Of a stretch of 43,561 bases of DNA, positions 8,395-16,846 are shown piece after piece. Location of the stretch: assembly GCA_022340265.1 (NCBI GenBank), contig JAJDOH010000163.1, forward strand, positions 1 through 43,561, in the 5' to 3' direction. Source of the stretch: Deltaproteobacteria bacterium (GTDB lineage: Bacteria; Desulfobacterota; DSM-4660; Desulfatiglandales; Desulfatiglandaceae). The first letter of the stretch is position 1; every line of letters begins with the position of its first letter. The position numbers and the translations under genes are program-made. The notes below the pieces were generated by a model that saw nothing but the letters and a program-made list of their open reading frames with translations, had not been told where the DNA came from and did no database searches.

Positions 8395-9159
8395 ATGAAT
8401 ATTTATGCATTTATACCGGCACGATACCAGTCCAGTCGTTTTCCGGGAAAACCGTTGGCGATCATTGCCGGTAAACCCATGATTCAACATACTTACGAAC
8501 GGGCACTTGCCTGCTCCGAGCTTTCGGCGGTCTATGTGGCCACTGATGACCGGAGGATCAAAGCATGCGTCGAGGGTTTTGGGGGCAATGCCTTAATGAC
8601 CCGTTCCGCCCATGTCTCAGGAACCGATCGAATTGCCGAGGCAGCCCGGAAGATCGGCGTGAAAGACCGGGATCTGGTGGTTAACATTCAGGGGGATCAG
8701 CCGGCTTTTCAGCCCGAAGTGGTCTCAGCCATGATTCAACCCCTGATAGCTGACGCATCCATTCCCATGGGTACCCTTAAATGTCGCATTCAGGATGAAG
8801 CGGACATCACCAACCCCAACCACGTGAAAGTGGTAGTGGACAACAGGGGGTTTGCCCTTTATTTTTCCCGATGCCCCATCCCTTTCTGCCGGGATGAGAA
8901 CCTCGGCCAAGTCCATTATAAACACCTCGGTTTTTATTGTTTCAGAATGGATTTTCTGCTCAAGTTTACCGCGCTGCCCGAAGGAACGCTGGAAGCGCTT
9001 GAGAAGCTTGAACAGTTGCGTGCTTTGGAAAACGGATATCATATCAGTGTTGCTGAAAGCGTTTATGATTCCATCGAAGTCGATGTTCCGGCTGATGTGG
9101 GTGCCATAGAAGCAACCCTTGGCGATTGTCCGCAATCAGCAATTCGCAGCCCGCAATGA
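8395..9159 (+). CDS. kdsB: 3-deoxy-manno-octulosonate cytidylyltransferase (CMP-KDO synthetase)
   Basis: A 254-residue enzyme that activates KDO with CTP to CMP-KDO for lipopolysaccharide core synthesis, a strong sign of a Gram-negative host. The family opening FIPARYQSSRFPGKPL is clear, followed by VYVATDD, TRSAHVSGTDRIAEA, VVNIQGDQP and the C-terminal YDSIEVDVPADV. The ATG at 8395 gives the standard N-terminus. The stop overlaps the next start (ATGA at 9156-9159), implying translational coupling to recJ. Other KDO genes such as kdsA are absent here. Confidence 0.95.
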   Translation: MNIYAFIPARYQSSRFPGKPLAIIAGKPMIQHTYERALACSELSAVYVATDDRRIKACVEGFGGNALMTRSAHVSGTDRIAEAARKIGVKDRDLVVNIQGDQPAFQPEVVSAMIQPLIADASIPMGTLKCRIQDEADITNPNHVKVVVDNRGFALYFSRCPIPFCRDENLGQVHYKHLGFYCFRMDFLLKFTALPEGTLEALEKLEQLRALENGYHISVAESVYDSIEVDVPADVGAIEATLGDCPQSAIRSPQ

Positions 9160-10871
9160 AAGCCTCCCCGCCTGTTCGCAAGATCTGGAAATTAGCGCCT
9201 CAATCATCTCTTGTTTCGCAACTGGTTGCTGAAGTCAACGTAACGCCCCTTCAGGCACAGCTTCTGGCAAACCGCCGCCTCACGGATATTCGCACGATCA
9301 AGCCCTTCTTATATCCCCGCCTGTCACAGATAATCGATCCCATGGGGATGAAAGGAATGAACGACGCTGTTCAGAGCATTCTGCGGGCCATGGAAGAACA
9401 CCGAAAAATTACGGTTTATGGTGATTACGATGCAGATGGCCTTACCGCCACCGCTCTTCTGGGGATCTTTCTTTCACATTTGGGAACTTCCGTGGCGACA
9501 TACGTACCTGACCGACTAAAGGAAGGATATGGTCTCAACGAAAAGGCCGTTAAAAGGATTCAGGAGGATGGCACCGGGTTGATCATTACCGTTGATTGCG
9601 GAATCTCCAATGGCGAGGAGGTAAATCTGGCGAAAACCCTGGGAATGGATGTGGTCATTACCGATCATCATCAGATGCCACCTGAATTTAGGGCCCAATG
9701 TCCGGTTGTGAATCCGCATCAACCGGGATGTTCTTTTCCGTTTAAGGATTTATCGGGCGTCGGCCTTTCCTTTTTCCTGGCGGTGGCCATTCGAGGGGCC
9801 TTGCGGAAAAAGGGGTGGTTCAAGTTCAGCACTGAACCGGACATGAGAGACTATCTGGACCTGGCTGCTCTGGGTACCATAGCGGATCGTGTGCCGTTGC
9901 TGGGCCAGAACCGAATCCTGGTGTCCACTGGTGTTCATCGCATGCGCAATTCCATTTGGCCGGGCATTAGAGCGATCATGAAAGTGGCAGGTGTGGACGC
10001 GGAAAATGTCAGTTCGGAAGATCTGGCCTACAGGGTAGCGCCCCGGCTCAACGCGCCGGGCCGAATGGGAGATGCGAGCATGGGTTTGAAACTGCTGATG
10101 GGTGAAAACCAGTTTGATGCAGACGTTATGGCAGGCAAGATGGATGCGATAAATGTTCGACGTCAGAGTGTGGAGCAGGAGATCCTTGAAGAGGCAAAAG
10201 CCATGATCGCCGATCAAATGGACGGCGCGCGAACCATTCTGCTGGGATCAGAGAAATGGCACAGCGGGGTTCTGGGTATAGTGGCATCACGTCTTGTGGA
10301 CCGGTATCACAGGCCCGTTATGATGGCTGCCATTCGTGACGGCCTGGCCGTCGGCTCCGGAAGGAGCATCGACGGTTTCGATCTTTATGGTGCAATGAAA
10401 GAAATTTCCGACTGTTTTGATAAATTCGGCGGGCATTATCACGCGGCGGGGTTCACATTAAAGGCGAGCGGGCTGGAGAAGCTCAGAGAAGATCTTGAAA
10501 CCGCAGCCCAAAGACAATTGCATGAAGAGGATCTCATGCCCAGTATCAATGTCGATTCGGAACTTCCTTTGAGCCGTATCACGTCTGGAGTGGTTGATGA
10601 AATCAATGCCTTGTCGCCCTTTGGAGAGGGTAACCCGGAACCCGTCTTCATGGCACGTTCCGTAAAAGTTTTCGATTCAAGGGTCGTGGGCGAAAGGCAT
10701 ATTAAGCTGCGCATAGGGAAGGGAGGGCAGGCATTTGATGCCATCGCTTTCGGCATGGCGGACCAGAACCCCGTTAAGGGAGCCGTCATCGATCTGCTTT
10801 TCACACCGGAGATAAACCGATGGCAGGGAACCGAAAGCCTTCAACTCAAGATTGTTGATTTGGCTCGCTGA
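9156..10871 (+). CDS. recJ: Single-stranded-DNA-specific exonuclease RecJ
   Basis: A 571-residue 5'-3' single-strand exonuclease used in recombination, mismatch and base-excision repair. DHH-family motifs are intact: VYGDYDADGLTATALLG, TVDCGIS, VVITDHHQMP and LAALGTIADRVPL, with the DHHA1 domain shown by GGHYHAAGFTL, then a C-terminal OB-like domain. The ATG at 9156 overlaps the kdsB stop as ATGA; a TTG ten codons upstream is less likely. The 3' end overlaps the end of the ACT-protein gene on the other strand by 26 bases. Confidence 0.95.
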   Translation: MKASPPVRKIWKLAPQSSLVSQLVAEVNVTPLQAQLLANRRLTDIRTIKPFLYPRLSQIIDPMGMKGMNDAVQSILRAMEEHRKITVYGDYDADGLTATALLGIFLSHLGTSVATYVPDRLKEGYGLNEKAVKRIQEDGTGLIITVDCGISNGEEVNLAKTLGMDVVITDHHQMPPEFRAQCPVVNPHQPGCSFPFKDLSGVGLSFFLAVAIRGALRKKGWFKFSTEPDMRDYLDLAALGTIADRVPLLGQNRILVSTGVHRMRNSIWPGIRAIMKVAGVDAENVSSEDLAYRVAPRLNAPGRMGDASMGLKLLMGENQFDADVMAGKMDAINVRRQSVEQEILEEAKAMIADQMDGARTILLGSEKWHSGVLGIVASRLVDRYHRPVMMAAIRDGLAVGSGRSIDGFDLYGAMKEISDCFDKFGGHYHAAGFTLKASGLEKLREDLETAAQRQLHEEDLMPSINVDSELPLSRITSGVVDEINALSPFGEGNPEPVFMARSVKVFDSRVVGERHIKLRIGKGGQAFDAIAFGMADQNPVKGAVIDLLFTPEINRWQGTESLQLKIVDLAR

Positions 10872-11343
10872 AAATTCGGGCAGCCATTTCGATATCTTCC
10901 GGGCTGAAAACGAACAGGGCCTTTCGGCTGTCATCCAAAGCAGAACCGTAGACGTAATTGATATTGATGCCTTCTTCCCCGAATTTTCTTGCCATTTCGG
11001 CCAGGCTTCCCGGTCGGTTTTCAATTTCCAGGGCAATCACGGGCAGGATATCAAAAAGGTAGCCTTTACGGGACAAAAGATCGATGGCCTTGTCCGTGTT
11101 TTCCACCAGGAGGCGGATCAGGGCAAAATCTGCCGAATCTTTTTTCATAGAGCCGTAACTTGCAGCAGGCGCCACCCGTTTCAGGGATTTGCCTCTCGCC
11201 TTGAACAGAGTCTGAACATATTCGGATGCGTCCTGGATGGTCAGTGCATCGATGTTTATCCCGGCTTCTTCCAGCATGGCTGTGAGCCTGGCCAGTTCAC
11301 CGGGCACGTTTTCCAGGAATAGCGAAATCTCTGTTCTTACCAT
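10846..11343 (-). CDS. Tandem ACT domain protein
   Basis: A 165-residue protein made of two ACT domains: residues 1 to about 68 (ISLFLENVPGELARLTAML, then AGINIDAL) and about 85-160 (LEIENRPGSLAEMARKFGEE, then GININYVYGSA). ACT domains bind amino acids or related ligands and usually control an enzyme; no catalytic domain is attached. It lies 33 bases downstream of hflC on the same strand and may be the last gene of that operon. The regulated target is unknown. Its end overlaps recJ by 26 bases, convergently. Confidence 0.88.
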   Translation of the reverse strand: MVRTEISLFLENVPGELARLTAMLEEAGINIDALTIQDASEYVQTLFKARGKSLKRVAPAASYGSMKKDSADFALIRLLVENTDKAIDLLSRKGYLFDILPVIALEIENRPGSLAEMARKFGEEGININYVYGSALDDSRKALFVFSPEDIEMAARIFSEPNQQS

Positions 11344-11376
11344 GGCAAAACCCCTTAACTTCTTCAGGATAAAATG

Positions 11377-12351
11377 CTAATTGTTGTCGGGACTGTATTT
11401 TTTGTACGGACCATGGGGCCCATAGCCCTTGAAATATTTCAGAAAATCCGAATCCGTTGAAAGGAGCAGGAAGCTCTTGTTATCCATGGTGTTCTGGTAC
11501 ACATCCAGAGATTTGACAAAAGAGTAAAAATCCGGGTCTTTTTCATAGGCTTGGGCATAGATCAGGGTGGATTCTGCATCCGCTTTTCCCGAAATCTCCT
11601 GCGCGGTTTTGTAAGCCTCTGAGGTGATTTTCTTGAGCTCCTTGTCCCGGTTACCTTCTATAATGCGCGCTTCCCCTTCACCTTCCGACCGGAATTTCTC
11701 GGCGATTTGCTTACGTTCCGCGATCATTCGCGCGTACACGGATTTTTGAACCTGTTCCACGTAATTCAATCTCTTGATTTGAACATCCACCAGTTCGATG
11801 CCGAAACCCTCCAGCTTGGGTTGGGCCTGGGCCATGATGCCTTTGGTGATTTTACCCCTTCCCGTTGTGACGTCACCCAAAGTTCGTTCTTCTTCCTTGG
11901 CTTGGCTTAAGCCGACTTCAAAAGTGTCCAGTTCACGGTCGGAATTCCTGACAGTTTCGATTAGGGGATAAGAGGTAATGAAATTCCTGACCGCCGGATC
12001 AATGATATCGTCCAACCGCGCCTGGGCGCCCATGACATTGTTGACCGTTTCAAAAAACTTCAGCGGGTCCACGATTTTCCAGCGGGCAAAGGTATCCACA
12101 TAGATAAACGTTTTGTCCAGAGTGGGTACCTGCCCTGGGTCACCGTCCCATTCCAGCAGGTTTTTGGGGAAAAAGTTGGCCTGCTGAATGATCGGAATTT
12201 TGAAATAAAGACCGGGAGCCGTTTTCGGTTTTCCAATGGATTTACCGAACTGGGTAATGACGACCTGCTCGGTTTCATCAATGACATAAGCACCTGTGAA
12301 GATGATAATGGCGATGATGATGATGGGTATGATGAGTGCCTTTATTTTCAT
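11377..12351 (-). CDS. hflC: HflC, SPFH-family membrane protease modulator
   Basis: A 324-residue band-7/SPFH protein. One N-terminal transmembrane segment (about residues 5-23, very rich in Ile) is followed by the SPFH core (VIDETEQVVITQFGK, KTAPGLYFKIPIIQ, LEWDGDP) and a long charged helix (RMIAERKQIAEKFRSEGEGEA). With HflK it forms the cage that surrounds and modulates FtsH in the inner membrane. Its ATG overlaps the hflK stop by four bases, and the binding site AAGGAG is inside the hflK end. Order and length are typical. Confidence 0.95.
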   Translation of the reverse strand: MKIKALIIPIIIIAIIIFTGAYVIDETEQVVITQFGKSIGKPKTAPGLYFKIPIIQQANFFPKNLLEWDGDPGQVPTLDKTFIYVDTFARWKIVDPLKFFETVNNVMGAQARLDDIIDPAVRNFITSYPLIETVRNSDRELDTFEVGLSQAKEEERTLGDVTTGRGKITKGIMAQAQPKLEGFGIELVDVQIKRLNYVEQVQKSVYARMIAERKQIAEKFRSEGEGEARIIEGNRDKELKKITSEAYKTAQEISGKADAESTLIYAQAYEKDPDFYSFVKSLDVYQNTMDNKSFLLLSTDSDFLKYFKGYGPHGPYKKYSPDNN

Positions 12352-13403
12352 TTCTTCACTCCTTCCGATGTTCCAAGGTTCAGCAACGGGAGAAAATTTT
12401 TCTGTTCGGCATCAACAAAAAACTTTTTTTCCAGCTTGGGCATGATGCTCTGCATGGCCTCCAGGTATAGACGCCGGCGAGTTACATCTTCCGATTTGGT
12501 GTAGGCCTCGTAAAGGTCGATAAAGCGTGCTGCGTCACCTTTTGCACGGTTTACACGATCCAATGCGTAACCTTCCGCGGCTTTGATGGTTTTCTCTGCA
12601 TTTCCTTTGGCTGCCGGGATTACCTTGTTGTAGGCTTCCTTTGCCTGGTAGATCATACGCTCCTTTTCCTGGATGGCCTGATTCACTTCGTTGAATGAAG
12701 GTTGGACCGGCTCTGGCACATTGGTTTTTTTCATCTCAACATTGACCACTTTAATCCCGGTCTCCGCTTCATCGAGGTATTTTTGTAGCAGAATTTTGGC
12801 TTTTCCTGCGAGTTCTTCCCGCTTGGAGATCACTTCGTTGATGGAACTGTCACCCACTACCAGGCGCATACTGGCTTCGGCAAGATCCCTGAAGGTCTTC
12901 CTTACATGATTGACCTTGAAAAGATAATTGAATGGCTCATTGATGCGATATTGCACAATCCAGGGGACCACCGCAACATTCAGGTCGCCGGTAAGCATCA
13001 GGGATTCATTTTGATAGGCACTTGATGAAGCGTAGCGTGTTTTGATGCCGGCCTCAAGAGTTCTGAAACCGAATTCTTCCTTGAAAACATACCGAACCTT
13101 TACCTTTGTCACTTGTTCAATACCGCGTGGCAGCTTAAAACTGAGCCCTGGTTGAGCTGTTCTTACGTACTTTCCAAACCGTTGCACCACACCCACTTCA
13201 TCCACGGCCACGGTATAAAAACAGCTGGAACCCAGAAAAAGGGCCACGACAATGACAATGACAATCCACGAACCGCCGGGAAATTTTTTCCGGGCACCGC
13301 GAATTTTTTCGAATATCTCATCCATTCTTGGCGGACCAGCGGGTTGACCTCCGCCCGTTTGCTTATTTTTCTTTTCCTGCAGTTTATCCCAGTCCCAGGC
13401 CAT
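12348..13403 (-). CDS. hflK: HflK, SPFH-family membrane protease modulator
   Basis: A 351-residue partner of HflC. The short cytosolic Gly/Pro-rich N-terminus (QTGGGQPAGPPRMDEI) precedes one transmembrane segment at about residues 45-66, then the SPFH domain (DEVGVVQRFGKY, AQPGLSFKLPRGIE) and a helical C-terminal part. AAGGAGATG precedes the start with good spacing. The gene leads an hflK-hflC-ACT operon and is divergent from the YidD-like gene. Confidence 0.95.
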   Translation of the reverse strand: MAWDWDKLQEKKNKQTGGGQPAGPPRMDEIFEKIRGARKKFPGGSWIVIVIVVALFLGSSCFYTVAVDEVGVVQRFGKYVRTAQPGLSFKLPRGIEQVTKVKVRYVFKEEFGFRTLEAGIKTRYASSSAYQNESLMLTGDLNVAVVPWIVQYRINEPFNYLFKVNHVRKTFRDLAEASMRLVVGDSSINEVISKREELAGKAKILLQKYLDEAETGIKVVNVEMKKTNVPEPVQPSFNEVNQAIQEKERMIYQAKEAYNKVIPAAKGNAEKTIKAAEGYALDRVNRAKGDAARFIDLYEAYTKSEDVTRRRLYLEAMQSIMPKLEKKFFVDAEQKNFLPLLNLGTSEGVKK

Positions 13404-13645
13404 TTAGCATCTCCTTACTCCTTAATTGTAAATCAGAACCGGCAGATATATCAGGTGTTGACAGCCACTTCTGTACTAAAAAAATTATTACAAAAAAATT
13501 GATTTCGGTTGAAATGTGTAAACTTTACATAGGATAATGATAAAGTGGCTTCAGGTCAAGAAATATTGGACGTTTGTTTGAACATCTTGACTTCTTTAAG
13601 TGGGTTCATTAGTGTCGCAGTGATGTTTTCAGGTACCGGTTATTG

Positions 13646-14101
13646 ATGGGTTTATTAGTGAAAATGAACACACGGGCCGCATTCGCTTTCATTTTTTTGG
13701 TGCTGGTTCTTCTTGGCTCCGGTTTTATGGAAGAGGCTTGCTGCGGCGATCCCTTTGATTCAATAATTTCAGAAAATGCCAGGAAAGGAAACGTCACGCG
13801 AGACGAATCTGAAACCAATGTAGGGGCTTGGCTGGCCGCGTTTTTTAAAAAGCACATTTCAGCGGTGGATGGGGATCGTTGTCCCAGTGAACCTACCTGC
13901 TCCAGTTACAGTGTCCAGGCGTTTAAAAAACACGGGCTGGTGATGGGATGGCTGATGACCGTTGACCGGTTGATCCATGAGGCGGATGAATGGAATTTTT
14001 CACCGGTGAAAAATCGTGGTGGGAAGGAGAAGATCATTGATCCGGTGGAGAATAATGACTACTGGTGGTCCGAAAATGAATCTCAGGCGGCAATTCATTA
14101 G
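13646..14101 (+). CDS. YidD-like protein with signal sequence
   Basis: About 150 residues. The centre carries the YidD signature: FFKKHISAVDGDRCP, EPTCSSYSVQAF and KKHGLVMGWLM, which match the CRFxPTCSxYxxxA...HG core of the membrane protein insertion efficiency factor. Unlike classical YidD (about 70-90 residues, cytoplasmic amphipathic), this one has an N-terminal hydrophobic signal (AFAFIFLVLVLLGSG), so it may be exported. The start is uncertain: ATG 13646 is given, but ATG 13664 would also keep the signal. It overlaps the TPR gene by 26 bases, so the pair is probably functionally linked. Confidence 0.75.
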   Translation: MGLLVKMNTRAAFAFIFLVLVLLGSGFMEEACCGDPFDSIISENARKGNVTRDESETNVGAWLAAFFKKHISAVDGDRCPSEPTCSSYSVQAFKKHGLVMGWLMTVDRLIHEADEWNFSPVKNRGGKEKIIDPVENNDYWWSENESQAAIH

Positions 14102-15017
14102 GAGCACCTGTTGTCTGCTGCTGCTGACGGGCCTTATCCTGCTGGTGCCCTGCTCGGGATACGCGGAACAGGTGGTCATTGATGCCAATGGGCAGTTTGA
14201 TTTCGCTCACAGCCTGATGGACAAAGGCGATTACAGCCGGGCCATCAGCGAATTTGAACGGTTTATCTATTTTTTCCCCACTGACAGACGGGTGCCCCAG
14301 GCCCGGCAACTCATCGGACTGTGTTATCTGGATGATGGCAAGTTCGGGGAGGCGAGAAAGGTCTTTGCAACATCCTATCGCGCCGATCCGGAAAGCCCGT
14401 TGGCAAAGAGATCCCTTTTCCTGACCGGGGAGTCCTACTATAGAGAAGGTGTGTATGATAAGGCGGAGGGCTTTTTTAGTGAGGTGCTGAAACGGGATCC
14501 CACTTTTTCTTTGAGAAACGAGGCTTTTTACCGGCTGGCCTGGACGAGAATGCAGGAAAACCGCTGGCGGGAAGCCTCCGAAGATTTCAAGCGGGTGGAA
14601 CCGGGGAGCCTTTTTTATGAAAAGGCCGACAGGCTGTCAATGGAAAGCCTGAAAGGTGAAGACCTTCCCTACAAAGACCCGACCACCGCCGGATTCATGG
14701 CGGCGGTTTTGCCCGGACTCGGCCATGCCTATGTGTCCCGCTACAAGGATGCCGTAATCGCTTTTCTTCTAAACGGCGTGTTCATCTGGGCCACCATAGA
14801 ATCGTTTAACAGGGATAACAATGTGCTGGGGGGAATTTTGGCCTTTTTCGAAGTGGGGTGGTATTCCGGAAACATCTACAGTGCCGTAAACGTAACCCAC
14901 AAGTGGAACCGGAAGGTTCGGAACGATTTCAGAAAAGGGCTTTTCGACAGTGTTGACCTTCGGCTGATCAGTTCTGAAAACCGGCCCGCCGGTGTCATGG
15001 TGAGTTTTAGATTTTAA
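14076..15017 (+). CDS. TPR protein with C-terminal membrane segments
   Basis: A 313-residue protein with a signal sequence (CCLLLLTGLILLVPCSGYA), then TPR-like helical repeats (FAHSLMDKGDYSRAISEFERF, and AEGFFSEVLKRDP) in residues about 40-190. The C-terminal part contains PGLGHAYVSRYKDAV, like the DUF5683-type motif, with two hydrophobic segments. The start at 14076 is inside the end of the YidD-like gene, so translation is likely coupled. A role in envelope biogenesis with the YidD-like protein is inferred from gene order only. Confidence 0.75.
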   Translation: MNLRRQFIRSTCCLLLLTGLILLVPCSGYAEQVVIDANGQFDFAHSLMDKGDYSRAISEFERFIYFFPTDRRVPQARQLIGLCYLDDGKFGEARKVFATSYRADPESPLAKRSLFLTGESYYREGVYDKAEGFFSEVLKRDPTFSLRNEAFYRLAWTRMQENRWREASEDFKRVEPGSLFYEKADRLSMESLKGEDLPYKDPTTAGFMAAVLPGLGHAYVSRYKDAVIAFLLNGVFIWATIESFNRDNNVLGGILAFFEVGWYSGNIYSAVNVTHKWNRKVRNDFRKGLFDSVDLRLISSENRPAGVMVSFRF

Positions 15018-15098
15018 GAGATAATCCGGTAGAAGGCCGATACTAAACCGTATAAATCATGAGGCCTGAGCAAAAGGCATTTTCTGCGGGGGATAGGG

Positions 15099-16187
15099 AT
15101 GTTGAAAGTTTTTGGCATGAAGCGTGTTTCTTTTTGTGTCATTTTTTTGTGCTGTCTTTTTATTCCCGTTTTAAAACCCGCACGTGCGACGGAAACCGAT
15201 GATTGCTTGAAAACCATTAGTGGTCAGATCGCACGTAGCATTCAACTGACGCTTGAGCACGTCGCCCAAAGCATTAAGTCACTGGGGGATGCGTATGTTC
15301 GTGCCTATCGGGAAACCAGGCCCATGAATGATCAAGAGAAGGCGCTGTGGATGAAAAGTGCTATCGAGGAAGGCAAGACCGTCCGTTTTCAACCGTTTCG
15401 TGTCGGCCCCGAGCCCGGCTTTCAGGCCTCGGTTCCAGCTTATTATTTTTACAACGGTCGAAATGTCTCATTGGAAGTAACCAGGCAGTTGAAAACGTTT
15501 GTTCTTATGGGGCCGCTTTTTAGAACGGCTTACGAAACATTCGATTATTCCTGGGTATATTTGACCACGGTGGATGAGGCGTTTATGATCTATCCGTATC
15601 TCCCTTTGAAAGAAGCCGTCAACAATCTGCCTCCCACAGAGCAGGTTTATTACAAAGTGGCTGATTTTTCGGGCAGGAATTTTGGCTGGGAACAGCCGTA
15701 TCTGGATCTCGTTGGTGCGGGAATGATGGTAACGGTTTCGTATCCCATTTACAGGGGTGAGAATCTGCTGGGTGTCGTCTCCAAGGATATTACCCTCTCC
15801 CAGCTCTCACGCAGGTTGCTGAAACCGGTTGCAGGCCGATCGGGAAATTTGATCAGTCTCATCATGAACAAAGACGGCTTGGCCATTGGGGCCAACAGGA
15901 CTTCTGCGGTTAAGGAGATCGACAGCGTCAATGCCCGCGCCGGTGCGGCGGTCTTCCATTACAGGAATTCAGAAAGTCGTAATGCTCTCAAAAACCAAAA
16001 AGCAATCTGTTCCAGCAACGCGCTGTTCAATGCTGTTGGAGAGGATGCGGTGGTTTCCGCGGCCAAGGAGGCGAATAAAGGATTATGGCAATTGAACGTG
16101 AAAGTGGGAGAGCGGATCTATAAGGCCGCTGCTGCAAAAGTTCCCGCAACCGGTTGGCTCCTGGTGACCGTTGATGTCGGCCGATGA
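15099..16187 (+). CDS. Periplasmic Cache-like (PDC) sensor protein without output domain
   Basis: A 362-residue protein with a signal sequence (SFCVIFLCCLFIPVLKPARA), a helical stalk, and a double Cache/PDC-type ligand-binding fold: YETFDYSWVYLTTVDEAF, the motif DLVGAGMMVTVSYPIY and GVVSKDITLSQLS are typical of dCache domains that bind small ligands. No kinase, cyclase or methyl-accepting domain follows; the protein ends after the sensor. The start has GGGGG six bases upstream. It could be a secreted ligand-binding accessory to a receptor, or a remnant of one. Downstream there is an inverted repeat at its stop. Confidence 0.65.
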   Translation: MLKVFGMKRVSFCVIFLCCLFIPVLKPARATETDDCLKTISGQIARSIQLTLEHVAQSIKSLGDAYVRAYRETRPMNDQEKALWMKSAIEEGKTVRFQPFRVGPEPGFQASVPAYYFYNGRNVSLEVTRQLKTFVLMGPLFRTAYETFDYSWVYLTTVDEAFMIYPYLPLKEAVNNLPPTEQVYYKVADFSGRNFGWEQPYLDLVGAGMMVTVSYPIYRGENLLGVVSKDITLSQLSRRLLKPVAGRSGNLISLIMNKDGLAIGANRTSAVKEIDSVNARAGAAVFHYRNSESRNALKNQKAICSSNALFNAVGEDAVVSAAKEANKGLWQLNVKVGERIYKAAAAKVPATGWLLVTVDVGR

Positions 16188-16215
16188 TCCCCCACCTGAA
16201 GTGATGAATCATCGG
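16181..16215. terminator. Inverted repeat at the 3' end of the Cache-like gene
   Basis: A perfect 8-base inverted repeat, CCGATGAT (16181-16188) and ATCATCGG (16208-16215), with a 19-base loop, overlaps the stop codon of the Cache-like gene. No T-run follows, so it is a weak terminator candidate; an RNA-end or operator role is equally possible. Confidence 0.3.
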
Positions 16216-16338
16216 TTGCCGGATAAGGCGGATTCAAAAACTTCCGACACCCCAAGAAGATTCCTTTCCCGGTCTTCTGCGAGGGGGTCCGTAAACACCC
16301 ATGCTCGTTTCATTGTGATTTAAACGTGGAGGTGCGCT

Positions 16339-16827
16339 TTGGAAATTGGCAAACACTGGGAAATGATTCAAAAGGTTTTCCGGCAATCCCTCAATAGTTC
16401 CTTGCATTACGCATTAGCGAGCGTAAATGACGATTGCTCTCCGCATTTAACCCCGATCGGTGCACTCTTTTTACGCGAAGACAAGACAGGTTTTTATTTT
16501 GATGTATTCTCCGTCAACATGTCAAAAAATCTCGATAAAAACCAACGGGTATGTGTGCTTGCCGTAAACAGCCACAGATCCTATTGGCGAGAATGCTTTA
16601 TTACTGGAAGGTGTGAGATCCCTCCTTCAGTAAGGCTCTTGGGATCCGTAGGGGCGAGACGGAAAGCAACTGCGGAAGAGACGGCAATGTGGGAAAACCA
16701 TGTGGCATTCGCCCGCGGGATGAAAGGATATGAACTGTTGTGGGGAAATATGCGATTCGTCAGAGACATCTATTTTGATTTTTTTGAGCCTGTCAATATG
16801 GGAGAAATGACAGAAGGGCTCTGGTGA
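16339..16827 (+). CDS. Pyridoxamine 5'-phosphate oxidase-like flavin-binding split-barrel protein
   Basis: A 162-residue protein of the PNPOx-like split beta-barrel superfamily, members of which bind FMN, F420 or haem. Sequence cues are the N-terminal helix then LHYALASVNDDCSPHLTPIGALF, YFDVFSVNMSKNLDKNQRVCVLAVN and the ECFITGRCEI strand. The TTG start at 16339 is set by GGAGG six bases upstream (16328-16332). It is not a complete PdxH, and the cofactor cannot be told. It stands alone, convergent with the radical SAM gene. Confidence 0.72.
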   Translation: MEIGKHWEMIQKVFRQSLNSSLHYALASVNDDCSPHLTPIGALFLREDKTGFYFDVFSVNMSKNLDKNQRVCVLAVNSHRSYWRECFITGRCEIPPSVRLLGSVGARRKATAEETAMWENHVAFARGMKGYELLWGNMRFVRDIYFDFFEPVNMGEMTEGLW

Positions 16828-16846
16828 ACCAGACATCGGACAAACC

